A DNA stretch of 64,000 nt from CAYNNQ01 sp051748085 (GTDB lineage Bacteria > Desulfobacterota > Desulfovibrionia > Desulfovibrionales > Desulfonatronovibrionaceae). The position numbers were made by a program, and so were the translations under genes. The stretch is from contig JBNJHA010000003.1 of assembly GCA_051748085.1 (NCBI GenBank), forward strand, positions 1 to 64,000, in the 5' to 3' direction. Of this stretch, positions 8,354 to 17,163 are shown one piece after another (positions within the stretch are counted from its first letter, which is position 1; the number at the start of each line of letters is the position of its first letter). Under the pieces are notes generated by a model. The model saw only the letters and a program-made list of their open reading frames with translations. It was not told the DNA's origin and did not search any database.

Positions 8354-8554
8354 TTATTGGGTCCGGGAGAGTTTCATGCAATCCTGATAAAATAGACAAT
8401 CGGTCTGATCGCAATATTTGTTTTCAGCCCGGGCGAAACAGTCGAAGTTGCCTTCCGCGCGCTGGATAGCTCGAATCGCTTCGATTTTGGTGGTTCCGAC
8501 CCTGAAGGTCAGATTTTTTTCTTTGCCGAGTTTCCTGATTTCCTGCATTTTCAT
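8354..8554 (-). CDS. small SAP/Rho-N-like protein with four cysteines
   Basis: A 66-residue protein. Residues 1-35 (MKMQEIRKLGKEK, then TTKIEAIRAIQRAEGN) fit a SAP or Rho-N helix-extended-loop-helix nucleic-acid-binding motif. The C-terminal 28 residues carry Cys39, Cys48, Cys53 and Cys59, a set that could bind a metal. The start is well supported by GAGGAGG at 6-bp spacing. I know the family as a conserved small SAP-domain protein of sulfate-reducing relatives, with no assigned function. It is immediately upstream of pdxA. Confidence 0.8.
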   Translation of the reverse strand: MKMQEIRKLGKEKNLTFRVGTTKIEAIRAIQRAEGNFDCFARAENKYCDQTDCLFYQDCMKLSRTQ

Positions 8555-8581
8555 TTTTTCCTCCTCAGTAAGTTTAAATCG

Positions 8582-8641
8582 TCTATCTGTTCAGCAAATT
8601 TGTATCTGTTCACTAATTTTTTTCGTGTGCTGAACAGTTAC
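8582..8641 (+). repeat. 40-bp palindromic repeat, full copy plus an adjacent left half
   Basis: The full copy spans 8602-8641: GTATCTGTTCA, a loop with a 7-T run and CGTGTGC, then TGAACAGTTAC. The arms are inverted repeats matching at 10 of 11 positions. A left half (CTATCTGTTCAGCAAATTT) lies at 8583-8601. The unit fills the space between the glgA stop and the small SAP gene start. Confidence 0.75.
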
Positions 8642-8654
8642 TGGTCGGATAAGT

Positions 8655-10136
8655 TCAATCCATTCCATAGGCCCGGGCATAGACCTTGGCTGATTTATCC
8701 CAGGAAAAATCAGCGCGCATGGCTCTTTTCTGCATTCGTTTCCAGGCCTCCCTGTCTTTAAAGACAGTCATGGCCTGACTTACACAATCCAGGAATGCTT
8801 CGCTTTCAAATTCTTGAAATATAAATCCGTTTGCTTCCCGGTCCGGATATGGCGTTATGGTGTCTTTCAGACCTCCTACAGCGGTTGCTACAGGCAAAGT
8901 CCCGTATTTCAGGCTGTACATCTGTGTCAGGCCGCAGGGTTCATAGCGCGAGGGCATAAGAAAAATATCGCTTGCGGCCTGAATTTTATGGGCCATTTCT
9001 TCAGTATAGCCGACTATGCCCGCCATGAATTCGGGGTGCTCTTCCACCAGCTGCATAAGCCGCGATTCATAGATGTCTTTTCCTTCTCCGAGAATAACGA
9101 GTCCTGCACCACAGTTTATGAATTGTCTGGCCGCTTCCAGGACCAGATCGATACCTTTCTGACGGCGCAGACGCCCGATGAATCCAAGCAGAGGGCGATT
9201 CACGAGCTGTTTGGAAAGTCCCAGATCTTCAAGCAGACTCAGTTTGCATTTCTCTTTTTCTTCGAGAGTTTCCAGGGTATAATTGCATTCAAGATATTTG
9301 TCGGTTTCCGGGTTCCAAATGCTGTAGTCCGCCCCATTGAGAATGCCCCATATTTTGTTCTTGTTTCTGGTCAGCAGGCCGTCCATGCCGCATCCGAATT
9401 CGGGGGTAAGTATTTCGGACGCGTATGTCGGACTGACGGTAGTTATAATATCCGAATAGGCGATTCCGGCTTTGAGCAGGTTGAAGCTGTTATAGTATTC
9501 CACGCCGTCCATGTGCCAGGCATCAAAGGGCAGCCCGGAGTCCCAAAAAAGTCTGGAGGAGAATCTTCCCTGAAAGGCCAGGTTGTGGATGGTGAATGCC
9601 GTTTTTGTTTCTTTCCAGAACCCGGAAGTAAATTTTTTGAAATGAATATAGGCGTTAGTCAGCGCGGCATGCCAGTCGTGGGCGTGGACAATATCCGGAG
9701 AAGTTCCAATCTTTTCCATCAGCGCAACTGCCGCACGGCAGAAAAAAATGAAACGTTCACAATTGTCAAAGTATTCCCCTTTGTGTGTGCAGTAATAATG
9801 TTTGCGGTCAAAATATTCTCCGCGATCTATGAAAAATACGGTCAGACCGTTGAAATCGGCTTTATAAATGTCCGCGCTTATTTCCGGCCAGGGATATCCG
9901 ACAGGACAGTTTTCATAGATTAGTGAAAGTTGATATTGTGAGGTTGCTATGCGGCCATATAGAGGAGTTATGACGTAATTGTGCAAGCCGATATCGTTCA
10001 GGGCCTGAGGCAGAATCCCCACTACATCGGCCAGTCCTCCGCTTTTGGAAAAAGGATAAATCTCTGCGCTTATATGGAATATACTGGACGTTTTTTTCAG
10101 GGACAGGTCATCTGGACGGGATATAGCTGGCGTCAT
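8655..10136 (-). CDS. glgA: glycogen synthase GlgA (GT5)
   Basis: GlgA transfers glucose from ADP-glucose to the non-reducing end of a growing alpha-1,4-glucan. The 493-residue length is normal. The ADP-glucose motif KSGGLADV is near residue 31. HAHDWHAAL, then FIGRLRRQKG, and the C-terminal E-x7-E motif in RYEPCGLTQMYSLKYG are all present, so it should be active. The ATG follows AAGGAACACGCC. Its usual partners glgC and glgB are absent here, but a glucan phosphorylase is 8 kb away, consistent with glycogen turnover. Confidence 0.93.
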   Translation of the reverse strand: MTPAISRPDDLSLKKTSSIFHISAEIYPFSKSGGLADVVGILPQALNDIGLHNYVITPLYGRIATSQYQLSLIYENCPVGYPWPEISADIYKADFNGLTVFFIDRGEYFDRKHYYCTHKGEYFDNCERFIFFCRAAVALMEKIGTSPDIVHAHDWHAALTNAYIHFKKFTSGFWKETKTAFTIHNLAFQGRFSSRLFWDSGLPFDAWHMDGVEYYNSFNLLKAGIAYSDIITTVSPTYASEILTPEFGCGMDGLLTRNKNKIWGILNGADYSIWNPETDKYLECNYTLETLEEKEKCKLSLLEDLGLSKQLVNRPLLGFIGRLRRQKGIDLVLEAARQFINCGAGLVILGEGKDIYESRLMQLVEEHPEFMAGIVGYTEEMAHKIQAASDIFLMPSRYEPCGLTQMYSLKYGTLPVATAVGGLKDTITPYPDREANGFIFQEFESEAFLDCVSQAMTVFKDREAWKRMQKRAMRADFSWDKSAKVYARAYGMD

Positions 10137-10210
10137 GGCGTGTTCCTTTATGGCCAGGTTGTATTTTTCCGGAAACGGTCTATTTCCGTATTAAGTTCTT
10201 CGGTCACGGT

Positions 10211-10690
10211 TCATACGTTGCGACCGGGCAGTTGGGCCAACCTCTTTTTTTCCTTTATTAAAATAAAATCATTTATTATTTCCAAGTGATCAAATGCCAA
10301 TTCCGGGAGCCGAAGTAAAGAAAAAAAAGAAGCTGCGGCGGCATCATCGCCGGCTTTGAGAGTGTCGGTTGTTTCGGGATGGGCGGTAAAGACGGTGCTC
10401 ATGGTATGGTGCCGAGGATCGCGATTTGGATTGGAATATACTCCCAGCAAACTGTCCAGGACCACGTTTAATCCCGTTTCTTCCCTGGCTTCTCTGCGGG
10501 CTGCGTGATCCGCGCTTTCCCCATAGTCTATGAACCCGCCCGGCAGGGCCCAGCCCAAGGGGGGATTCTTGCGCCGGACAAGTACAATTTCCTCCGGAGG
10601 AGAAAAAATAATTATATCCACTGTGGGAATCGGATTCCGATAGTGCAGAACTGGTTGTCCGCAGTGCGGACAGGGCTTATAAGCGCTCAC
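10211..10690 (-). CDS. Nudix hydrolase (ADP-ribose pyrophosphatase-like)
   Basis: A 159-residue Nudix protein with an intact box: GFIDYGESADHAARREAREETGL carries G-x5-E-x7-REAREETGL. The N-terminus starts with CPHCGQPV, which looks like a single CxxC half of a zinc ribbon as in NudC-like proteins, but no second pair is visible. The start is GTG. Substrates of this group are nucleoside diphosphate derivatives. Specificity cannot be decided. It stands 74 bp upstream of glgA on the same strand. Confidence 0.85.
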   Translation of the reverse strand: MSAYKPCPHCGQPVLHYRNPIPTVDIIIFSPPEEIVLVRRKNPPLGWALPGGFIDYGESADHAARREAREETGLNVVLDSLLGVYSNPNRDPRHHTMSTVFTAHPETTDTLKAGDDAAAASFFSLLRLPELAFDHLEIINDFILIKEKKRLAQLPGRNV

Positions 10691-10728
10691 GTGGTTTGGT
10701 CCTGGTTGTTTGAAGTAAAAGTATATAA

Positions 10729-11643
10729 ATGATAGAGAAAAATACTATGGTTGACAAGTTGTTGGTGGTTCATAAAGGAGCGCTTGGCGATTTTCTGCTA
10801 TTATGGCCCACTTTGCTGGCTTTAAGCAGATATTTTGGAAACAGGAAGCTTTTTTGGTACGGTAAAAATGATTTTTTATGCTGGCTGCGTCCCCTGGGTT
10901 TTGAAAATTGTTCCCAGAATGTCCGTTTTCTGACCGATAGTTTGTATGACTGCAACAAATTGTCCGCTGGTCTGCTTGATTATCGGATAATCTGGTTTGG
11001 TTTACTGAAGAGAACCATATACGTGGAAGACTCCCGGTTGACATTCTTAACCACAGTTGATCCGGATCGGAAAAAGCATGGGCGTGAAGTTTGCCGCGAA
11101 AAGCTTTCTTCTATGGGCATTAAATGGCCGCATGACTGGCAAGAGGTTTGGCGGAAAGAATTTGGAAGTTTTCAAAAAACGCAAAAAGCTCCGGTTCTTT
11201 TTTTTCCGGGGTCGGGCAATTCAGGAAAAAACTGGCCCTTGGTTAAATTTTTTGAACTTGGGAAATGGTTGGAAAATCGAGGCGTGAAGGTCGTATTTGT
11301 CCTTGGACCGTTGGAAAGAGAAAAGAATGTTTCAGTCGACAACTTCGCAACATGCAATCCTGATAGTCTTCGGGAACTTGCGCGAGTGGTCAGGGGAGCA
11401 AGGGCTGTTGTGGGAAATGATTGCGGACCGATGCATTTGGCGGGAAGTTACAAAGTACCCGGAGTCGGGCTGTTTGGCCCGACAAGTTGCGTGCAATGGG
11501 GTGCCTGGGGAATGATTAACATTCAGAGTCCAATCGAATGTTCTCCATGTTCAGATACAGCAGTGATAAATTGCCGGGAAAAAAAGTGTATGGAAAAAAT
11601 CGATGTGGCCATGGTTAAAAAAGAAATGGAAACCATTTTATAA
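10729..11643 (+). CDS. glycosyltransferase family 9, ADP-heptose:LPS heptosyltransferase-like
   Basis: A 304-residue GT-B enzyme. The N-terminal segment KLLVVHKGALGDFLLLWPTLLALSR has the family's G-x-x-G-D-x-L acceptor loop. The donor-binding C-terminal half has FFPGSGNSGKNWP and NDCGPMHLAGSYKVPGVGLFGPT. It probably adds a heptose to lipid A-core at the inner membrane. The start may be ATG 10729 or ATG 10747, neither with a strong ribosome-binding site. The C-terminus has a Cys cluster (ECSPCSD, INCREKKCM), as many GT9 members do. Confidence 0.85.
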   Translation: MIEKNTMVDKLLVVHKGALGDFLLLWPTLLALSRYFGNRKLFWYGKNDFLCWLRPLGFENCSQNVRFLTDSLYDCNKLSAGLLDYRIIWFGLLKRTIYVEDSRLTFLTTVDPDRKKHGREVCREKLSSMGIKWPHDWQEVWRKEFGSFQKTQKAPVLFFPGSGNSGKNWPLVKFFELGKWLENRGVKVVFVLGPLEREKNVSVDNFATCNPDSLRELARVVRGARAVVGNDCGPMHLAGSYKVPGVGLFGPTSCVQWGAWGMINIQSPIECSPCSDTAVINCREKKCMEKIDVAMVKKEMETIL

Positions 11644-11672
11644 TTCGCGATCAGGCCAGTTTCTGTTTGCTT

Positions 11673-11700
11673 GTATCCGTTCATCAAATTTTTTGCTGCT
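11673..11700 (+). repeat. left half of the palindromic repeat, uninterrupted ('empty') arrangement
   Basis: GTATCCGTTCATCAAATT then TTTTGCTGCT, followed by CGTGCTTTT. This is the uninterrupted arrangement of the sequence that flanks the 304-bp element at 60235-60538, and so serves as the empty-site comparison. It lies 30 bp after the heptosyltransferase stop. Confidence 0.6.
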
Positions 11701-11742
11701 CGTGCTTTTAGGAGGAAAAATAGAGGAGCGGGAGGATAAAAC

Positions 11743-11775
11743 AAAATCGGCTTTCTTTTTCAGAAAGCCGATTTT
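11743..11775. terminator. bidirectional terminator-like hairpin
   Basis: AAAATCGGCTTTCT pairs perfectly with AGAAAGCCGATTTT over a 5-base loop. It sits between the convergent heptosyltransferase (ends 11643) and murJ (ends 12012), where a shared terminator is expected. The rest of 11776-12010 is AT-rich with no gene seen. Confidence 0.65.
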
Positions 11776-12010
11776 GCCAAAAGGAGGAAAAGGTATTTGA
11801 TTTACGACTAAAACAAATATTGCAAATAGTAGACCATTTTTTTTGTTTTATTAAATTATAATAAAACAGGGACTTGGATTTTTGAAGTTCACTGTCAGGG
11901 TATAAAATTTTTGACTGGATTTTGCTCGATTCCGGAAAAGCGTAAATTTGAGTACAAAAAATTGAACCATGTTTGCAGCTGTTCTCCGGATGGAAAAAGT
12001 TTACCGATTT

Positions 12011-12034
12011 TTTATTTGTTCAATAATTTTTTTG
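12011..12034 (+). repeat. left-half-like palindromic repeat inside the murJ 3' end
   Basis: TTTATTTGTTCAATAATTTT followed by TTTG resembles the left arm plus T run of the family. On the minus strand it encodes the last residues of MurJ (SKKLLNK and stop). Confidence 0.4.
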
Positions 12035-13559
12035 AAAGGCTGGAAACTATAAGTTCGGCTTCCGGAATTTTTAATTTTAATGCCAGCCACATATAACCCA
12101 GAATCAAAACCGGTATCAACGCCAGGCATACCCATGGCTTGAATGTGTGCGCGGCCGCAAGGGATACTCCGAGCAGCAGCAGTGATAAATATGTTGTTTT
12201 TAGACTCTTTTTAAATACTTCGCCCCATGGGCCTATTCGGCGCTTGAGAAATACGGCCAGTAAAAATACATTGGTCCAGGATGCAAGGCTGACGGCAATG
12301 GCCAATCCCAAATGCTGCAAATACTGCATCAGCATATAACCGGCTGCTATATTCAGCAGCATGCAGACTATGGAGATGATGACCGGGGTCCTGGTGTCTT
12401 CAAGAGCATAGAATGATGAAATAAGGGAGCGCACCGAAGAAAAGGCCGGAAGGCCGATGGCGTAGCCGAATAAAGCCAGATCCGTTGCGGTAACGGCGAA
12501 ACTGTCGAATTGCCCGTGTTCGAACAGAACGGACAGCAACGGATTGCCCAGTCCAATCAGCCCCGCAGTTGCCGGAATGCTGATAAATAAAGTCAGGGTA
12601 ATCGATGTGCTCAAGGTCTCTTTGAATTCCTGAATATTGTCCTGTGTCACCAGGGTAGAGAGTGAAGGGAGCGCAGCGGTGCTTATGGCCACTCCAAAGA
12701 CTCCGAGAGGGAATTGCACCAGTCTGTCTGCGTAGTAAAGGTAGGATATGGAGCCAAATGAAAGCATTGATGCCAGCATTGTCCCGATGAGAATATTTAA
12801 TTGATAGGCTGCCGCTCCGAGAATCGTGGGCAGCATCAATTTCCCGATTCTTTTGACGCCCGGGTGTCCGAGTTCAGTTCTGCCCGTCCAGTAAAATTTT
12901 TTTTTCTTTAAAAACGGCTGCTGCAGGATCCATTGGCCTGATCCGGCAGCCAAAACTCCCCAAGCTAGAGCCAGAGCAATGTTTATGTTAAAAAACCAGG
13001 CAATTCCGGCTGCGGAAATAAGTGTCAGGTTCAAAATGCACGGGGCGAGTGCCGGAGCCAGAAAATGGCCGCGGGAGTTTAAAATTCCCATGCATAAAGC
13101 TACTGCCGAAATGAAGATTATGTAAGGAAAACAAATGGCTATCAGCTTGGAGGTCAGTCCGAATATGTCCGCACTGGATGTAAAGCCCGGAGCAATAAAA
13201 GCGGTTATTTTAGAGGAGAAAATGATCGCTGCCAGGCAAAGCGGAAGCAAAAGTATAAGCAGCCATATCTGTACCCCCCTGGCGATTGAGTCTGCGGTTT
13301 CGCTGTCGTGCTCCTTGAAATATCTAGTGTATACCGGAATAAAAGCCATGGTCAGGGAGCCCTCTGCGAATAGACGGCGCAGGATGTTGGGTAAGCGGAA
13401 GGCAACAAAGAAGGCATCGGCAATCGGTCCCGCCCCGAGAACAGCTGCCAGAATAAGATCCCGGAGAAATCCCAGTATCCTGCTTAAAAGCGTGGCTACG
13501 GAGATTATTCCGGCGTTTCTGGCGATACTTTTTGTATGTTTACAATCTGTTGCGGGCAT
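12012..13559 (-). CDS. murJ: lipid II flippase MurJ (MviN)
   Basis: MurJ moves lipid II across the inner membrane for peptidoglycan assembly. The 515-residue protein shows about 14 hydrophobic segments. It opens with SIARNAGIISVATLLSRILGFLRD, followed by ADAFFVAFRLPNILRRLFAEGSLTMAFIPVY, the hallmark of this family. Length is normal. No ribosome-binding site is visible before the ATG. The C-terminal residues are encoded by sequence resembling a repeat half copy. It is divergent from the coiled-coil membrane gene at 13777. Confidence 0.93.
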   Translation of the reverse strand: MPATDCKHTKSIARNAGIISVATLLSRILGFLRDLILAAVLGAGPIADAFFVAFRLPNILRRLFAEGSLTMAFIPVYTRYFKEHDSETADSIARGVQIWLLILLLPLCLAAIIFSSKITAFIAPGFTSSADIFGLTSKLIAICFPYIIFISAVALCMGILNSRGHFLAPALAPCILNLTLISAAGIAWFFNINIALALAWGVLAAGSGQWILQQPFLKKKKFYWTGRTELGHPGVKRIGKLMLPTILGAAAYQLNILIGTMLASMLSFGSISYLYYADRLVQFPLGVFGVAISTAALPSLSTLVTQDNIQEFKETLSTSITLTLFISIPATAGLIGLGNPLLSVLFEHGQFDSFAVTATDLALFGYAIGLPAFSSVRSLISSFYALEDTRTPVIISIVCMLLNIAAGYMLMQYLQHLGLAIAVSLASWTNVFLLAVFLKRRIGPWGEVFKKSLKTTYLSLLLLGVSLAAAHTFKPWVCLALIPVLILGYMWLALKLKIPEAELIVSSLSKKLLNK

Positions 13560-13776
13560 AAAATATATAAAATGGTTTGTTTTGCAAAATCGTGTATGGT
13601 TCTAATTGGCCGGTTTGCCGTAGGCAAGCATTCTTTTGCCGTTAATTCGAGAATTTGGCAATAAGGTTGTCTTTTTTGTTTTGTTGAATATCAGCCGAAA
13701 AAATGGTAATTTGAAGACAATAGATTTAATAGATGCGAAAAAAATTGTATTTCAACCAGCGGATAAAGCAAAGACA

Positions 13777-14694
13777 ATGAGAACAATAATAATTTTTTTA
13801 GTGGCCAGTACACTATTTTTAGTGGCCAGCAATTTGCTTAATGCTCAAGATTCAAAGAATGCCACTGTTGAAAACAAATCGCAATCCCGGATTATGGAAA
13901 TGAATAATGAGTTGTATCTGTTGCGGGAGAAAATTGACAAAGCTGAGGACGAACGGAAGTCGATCTTAAAACGCCTGCAAGAATTTAAAGGCGCTCTTGA
14001 TGATCGGGAAAATCGTCTACAGCGACTGGAAAAAAACGATAAAAGACTGGATAAGGAATTATTGCAGGCGGATGAAGTCATATTCAGTATAGAGAATGAT
14101 TATTCTGATATGGTAAAAGATGTGCAGAACATTCAAACAAAATTTAAAAATCTTAGAGAAAATTTGCCAATCAGAGTTAATGCCCTGGAGTCAAAATTGG
14201 AAAAATCGCGTGCAGATCTGTCCGAATTCAAAGAAGATATTCAGGTCCAGATAAATGCTGTGAATGACGCGGTGGGTTCCGGTATTGCCGGTCTGGAAAA
14301 AAAGTTGATTGAACTTTCCGAGACAGCGGATGAAAGAGCGGATAGTTTTGCCGGTATAAAAGAGGAAAATCAGGAGTTAAACAAGAAAATAAAGGACTTG
14401 AATCAGAAAATAATAAAACTGGAAGATGGTTTGGATGATTTTCGCCAGAAGAGTACCGGCCGGCAGGACAAACTGGCTGGACTCGTTCAGGAACGCATTG
14501 TGTGGTGGGGAAGTATTGCTCTGGCAATACTTGCCATTTTTATAATATGCCTTTTTGTTCGTTTGCTGGTTCTGGGGCGGGATATTCAACGGATTCGGGC
14601 GGCATTTCCGCAAGAACCCGCAAAGGATAGGGACCCCCTTGATGATGCAGCCATTGGATGGCTTGAGAGAAAGGAGAATAAAGAAGACAGCTGA
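13777..14694 (+). CDS. exported coiled-coil protein with C-terminal membrane anchor
   Basis: About 305 residues. Residues 1-24 (MRTIIIFLVASTLFLVASNLLNAQ) look like a signal peptide or anchor. Residues about 35-235 are a long charged heptad coiled coil (NELYLLREKIDKAEDERK onward). Near 245-270 is a transmembrane segment (SIALAILAIFIICLFVRLLVL), followed by a short charged tail. The ATG at 13777 is chosen because it begins the signal sequence; the frame is open from 13636. I do not recognise the family. The layout suggests a periplasmic coiled coil tethered at the inner membrane. Confidence 0.7.
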   Translation: MRTIIIFLVASTLFLVASNLLNAQDSKNATVENKSQSRIMEMNNELYLLREKIDKAEDERKSILKRLQEFKGALDDRENRLQRLEKNDKRLDKELLQADEVIFSIENDYSDMVKDVQNIQTKFKNLRENLPIRVNALESKLEKSRADLSEFKEDIQVQINAVNDAVGSGIAGLEKKLIELSETADERADSFAGIKEENQELNKKIKDLNQKIIKLEDGLDDFRQKSTGRQDKLAGLVQERIVWWGSIALAILAIFIICLFVRLLVLGRDIQRIRAAFPQEPAKDRDPLDDAAIGWLERKENKEDS

Positions 14695-14739
14695 TTTTCT
14701 GTCTAAGGCTGTTTTTGTAGAGGAATGCAAAGGTAAAAT

Positions 14740-15042
14740 GGCTCTTCGACGGGATGCATGGATTTTTGTGAGTTATTCTCCTGATCCTTTTGCTGCCGAA
14801 CTTTCGGTTCTTTATTTTCTAAACCCTGCCAAAGGGGGACGCTTGCTCCCTTCGGTCTTGCTGGTTCCAGGGGAAACAGTTTTTGTTACCGGAAGTGGCA
14901 ATTGGTTTGAAAACCTAGGGTTGTGTTCTTTTTCGCGGTCCGCCTTCCCCCTTTTGGCGAGGGCAAGAAAATATGCGAACCTTTCGTCGGGAACATCAGA
15001 AAGGATCACTCGAATAAAGTCCCTACGCAACGTCGAGGAGCC
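14740..15042 (+). mobile_element. 303-bp MITE-like element, copy A
   Basis: Begins GGCTCTTCGACG and ends CGTCGAGGAGCC, an inverted repeat matching at 11 of 12 positions. It is flanked by AGGTAAAAT (14731-14739) and AGGAAAAT (15043-15050), a near-perfect target duplication. It is collinear over its whole length with 60235-60538, with scattered substitutions. It has no credible transposase gene. It fills most of 14695-15080, between the coiled-coil gene and the convergent HAD gene. Short frames inside it are not genes. Confidence 0.75.
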
Positions 15043-15080
15043 AGGAAAATTTTTTATGCATGGCAAATTTCGGGCACATG

Positions 15081-15551
15081 TTAGTTGCGCAGGGTGGCAA
15101 CGAGCCTTTGCGGATTTGATAAAAGATTAAAGGCGTCAAGTATGTCCGAAACCAGGATGTCCGCATTTTGAGCCGCGATAAAACTGCAGCCCTCGTTTTG
15201 GATGACAGCTATGCCTAGTCCTGCCTCCTTAAGCATAAGGCAGTCATTGCGCCCATTGCCGATGCATGAGCATTCATTTTTTCCCAGGCTGTTTATGTAT
15301 TCAAGCTTGCGCTCAGCCTGATTTTTGAAGCTGATGATCTGTATGCGAATCTGTTCGGATCCGAATTTTTCCCTGACTGTACCGTGGGTGTCCGCAGTCA
15401 AGATATGGATTTTTAAATTATTACCCAACCTTGAGATGGCATCCAAAACGCCAGGTATAATTTCTCCGTCTATGGCGATTGTCCCGTTATAGTCCAGTAT
15501 CAGATTTTTTAATTCCAGATTCGGGCCGCCCGGTATTTCAAATTTAAGCAT
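15081..15551 (-). CDS. HAD-family hydrolase, soluble P-type-ATPase-like phosphatase
   Basis: A 156-residue HAD protein of the group annotated as soluble P-type ATPase-like (COG4087). The nucleophile motif reads LDYNGTIA, the second motif ILTADTHGT, and the metal-binding C-terminal motif GNGRNDCLMLKEAGLGIAV. No transmembrane domain or ATPase N-domain is present. It probably acts as a cytoplasmic phosphatase, with unknown substrate. The ATG follows AAGGAGATTG. The element copy A ends 38 bp downstream of its stop. Confidence 0.85.
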   Translation of the reverse strand: MLKFEIPGGPNLELKNLILDYNGTIAIDGEIIPGVLDAISRLGNNLKIHILTADTHGTVREKFGSEQIRIQIISFKNQAERKLEYINSLGKNECSCIGNGRNDCLMLKEAGLGIAVIQNEGCSFIAAQNADILVSDILDAFNLLSNPQRLVATLRN

Positions 15552-15671
15552 ATATCAATCTCCTTAAGAACTGTTTATATGGACAGTCCCTCGATTCGGT
15601 TTTCCTCTTTTAGAGCGCATAGGAAAACCGGGCGCCGTGTCGTAAGCGCACGCAAAAAATCCGGAGAAATT

Positions 15672-15872
15672 TCAGCTGCACATGTCCAGAATTTTTCCCC
15701 GGTTTTCTTCCGGAATCAGTATGACCGCGTCTGATTTTGCGGGTTTTTGACCGCACGAACCCTGGATGAATTCGTTTTTAAAAAGTTTTTTTTTCGTGAT
15801 GCGATCCAGCATTAGTGTAAGTCTGGATAAAGCGTGCCCGCGCACGCGATTGCGTACAAATTGCATATCCAT
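15672..15872 (-). CDS. small hypothetical protein downstream of argD
   Basis: A 66-residue basic protein beginning MDMQFVRNRVRGHALSRLTLML and ending IPEENRGKILDMC. It starts 12 bases after the argD stop and reads in the same direction, so it may be the distal gene of that unit. No clear ribosome-binding site is visible. No motif is recognised. A TTG at 15878 would add two residues. The next 120 bp (15552-15671) before the HAD gene hold no gene. Confidence 0.5.
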   Translation of the reverse strand: MDMQFVRNRVRGHALSRLTLMLDRITKKKLFKNEFIQGSCGQKPAKSDAVILIPEENRGKILDMCS

Positions 15873-15884
15873 AGGCAATCAAGA

Positions 15885-17090
15885 TTATCCGCAAATTTTG
15901 CAGTTGGTTATGACTTCTTCCAGAGCGCCGGCAAATAAATCCAATTGGTCCCGGGGAATGTTCAAGGGAGGCAACAGCCTGAGTACCTTTTCCTGGGTCA
16001 GGTTGAGAATGAAGCCTCGGTCCAGAAGCTCCTTCCAGACCTGTTGGCCGGGAAAGGTCAGCTTTATTCCGAGCATAAGCCCAATACCTCTTATTTCTTC
16101 TATTTTATCGCTATTCTTTTCTTGTAATTCTGTAAATAGCTTCCGGGCATATTCGCCAGTTTTGGCGCTTTGTTCTACGAGATTTTCCCGTTTAATTATT
16201 TCAAGCGTTTTTAAGGCCGCGGCACAGACCAGTGGAGAACCGCCAAAGGTGGTGGCGTGACTGCCCGGTCCAAAGGCCCGGGCCACATTCTGTCTGAACA
16301 TCACGGCGCCCATTGGCAGGCCGTTTGCCAAGGCCTTCGCGCAGGTAACAATATCCGGTTGGAGATCAAAATACTGGTGTGCCCAGAATTTTCCGGTACG
16401 ACCCATGCCGGTCTGAACTTCATCTATAATGAGCAGGATATTTTCTTGCGTGCATAACTTTTGAATGCAATCCAGGTAATCGGGATTCAAAGCTACGATT
16501 CCTCCTTCACCCTGGATGACCTCGACCATTATCGCCGCGGTGTTTTCATTATATGTTTGGAGGAGCTCATTTTTGTTGTTTGCTTCGACATGTTTGAAGC
16601 CGGGCAGTAGAGGAGAAAACCCGTCTTTTATTTTTTTCTGTCCGGTTGCGGACAGTGTGGCCATTGTTCGGCCGTGAAAAGAATTTTTTAGAGTAATTAT
16701 TTCGTGACGATCCAGGCCCATGATTTTATGCATGAATATCCTGGCCGCCTTAATAGCTCCTTCATTGGCCTCGGCTCCGGAATTACAGAAAAATACCTTG
16801 TCTAAACCGCAGGTGTCGAGCAGTTCATCGGCAAGCTGCAGCTGCTCCTGCTGATAAAAAAGATTGCTGACATGAACCAGTTTTTGGGCCTGGTCACAGA
16901 TGGCCCTGCTTATTTCCGGATGGCAGTGACCAACATTGCATACGGAAATTCCGGCTAAAAGGTCGGTATATTTTCGGCCTTCAAAATCAGTGATCGTATG
17001 GCCACGGGCGGTTTGAACAGCAATCGGATACCGGCCGTAAGTGGAACAAAGCTTTTCTTTTTCCTTTTTTTGCAGTGCATTAAAATTCAT
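15885..17090 (-). CDS. argD: acetylornithine/succinylornithine aminotransferase ArgD
   Basis: A class III PLP aminotransferase of 401 residues that makes N-acetylornithine in arginine synthesis and may also act on succinyl-diaminopimelate precursors for lysine. Motifs: LLAGISVCNVGHCHP at the N-terminus, CNSGAEANEGAIKAAR, NSFHGRTMATLSATG, IIDEVQTGMGRTGKFWAHQ, and the PLP-lysine in CAKALANGLPMGAV. TTFGGSPLVCAAAL also fits ArgD. The length is normal, and the ribosome-binding site is weak. Confidence 0.9.
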   Translation of the reverse strand: MNFNALQKKEKEKLCSTYGRYPIAVQTARGHTITDFEGRKYTDLLAGISVCNVGHCHPEISRAICDQAQKLVHVSNLFYQQEQLQLADELLDTCGLDKVFFCNSGAEANEGAIKAARIFMHKIMGLDRHEIITLKNSFHGRTMATLSATGQKKIKDGFSPLLPGFKHVEANNKNELLQTYNENTAAIMVEVIQGEGGIVALNPDYLDCIQKLCTQENILLIIDEVQTGMGRTGKFWAHQYFDLQPDIVTCAKALANGLPMGAVMFRQNVARAFGPGSHATTFGGSPLVCAAALKTLEIIKRENLVEQSAKTGEYARKLFTELQEKNSDKIEEIRGIGLMLGIKLTFPGQQVWKELLDRGFILNLTQEKVLRLLPPLNIPRDQLDLFAGALEEVITNCKICG

Positions 17091-17163
17091 AATATAGTTT
17101 CCGGATTTATAAAATATTATTTAAGTGGTTGTATTTGGCTGGCAAATTTTTATATTTTTCTTT

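Noticed and set aside
8814..9923. A 369-codon plus-strand frame within glgA
   Set aside because: Antisense shadow of glgA; composition is not protein-like.
14812..15066. Minus-strand frame inside element copy A
   Set aside because: The similar frame in copy C (60314-60751) has a different start and end. The shared part (DVPDERFAYF) follows from repeat identity, not from gene conservation.
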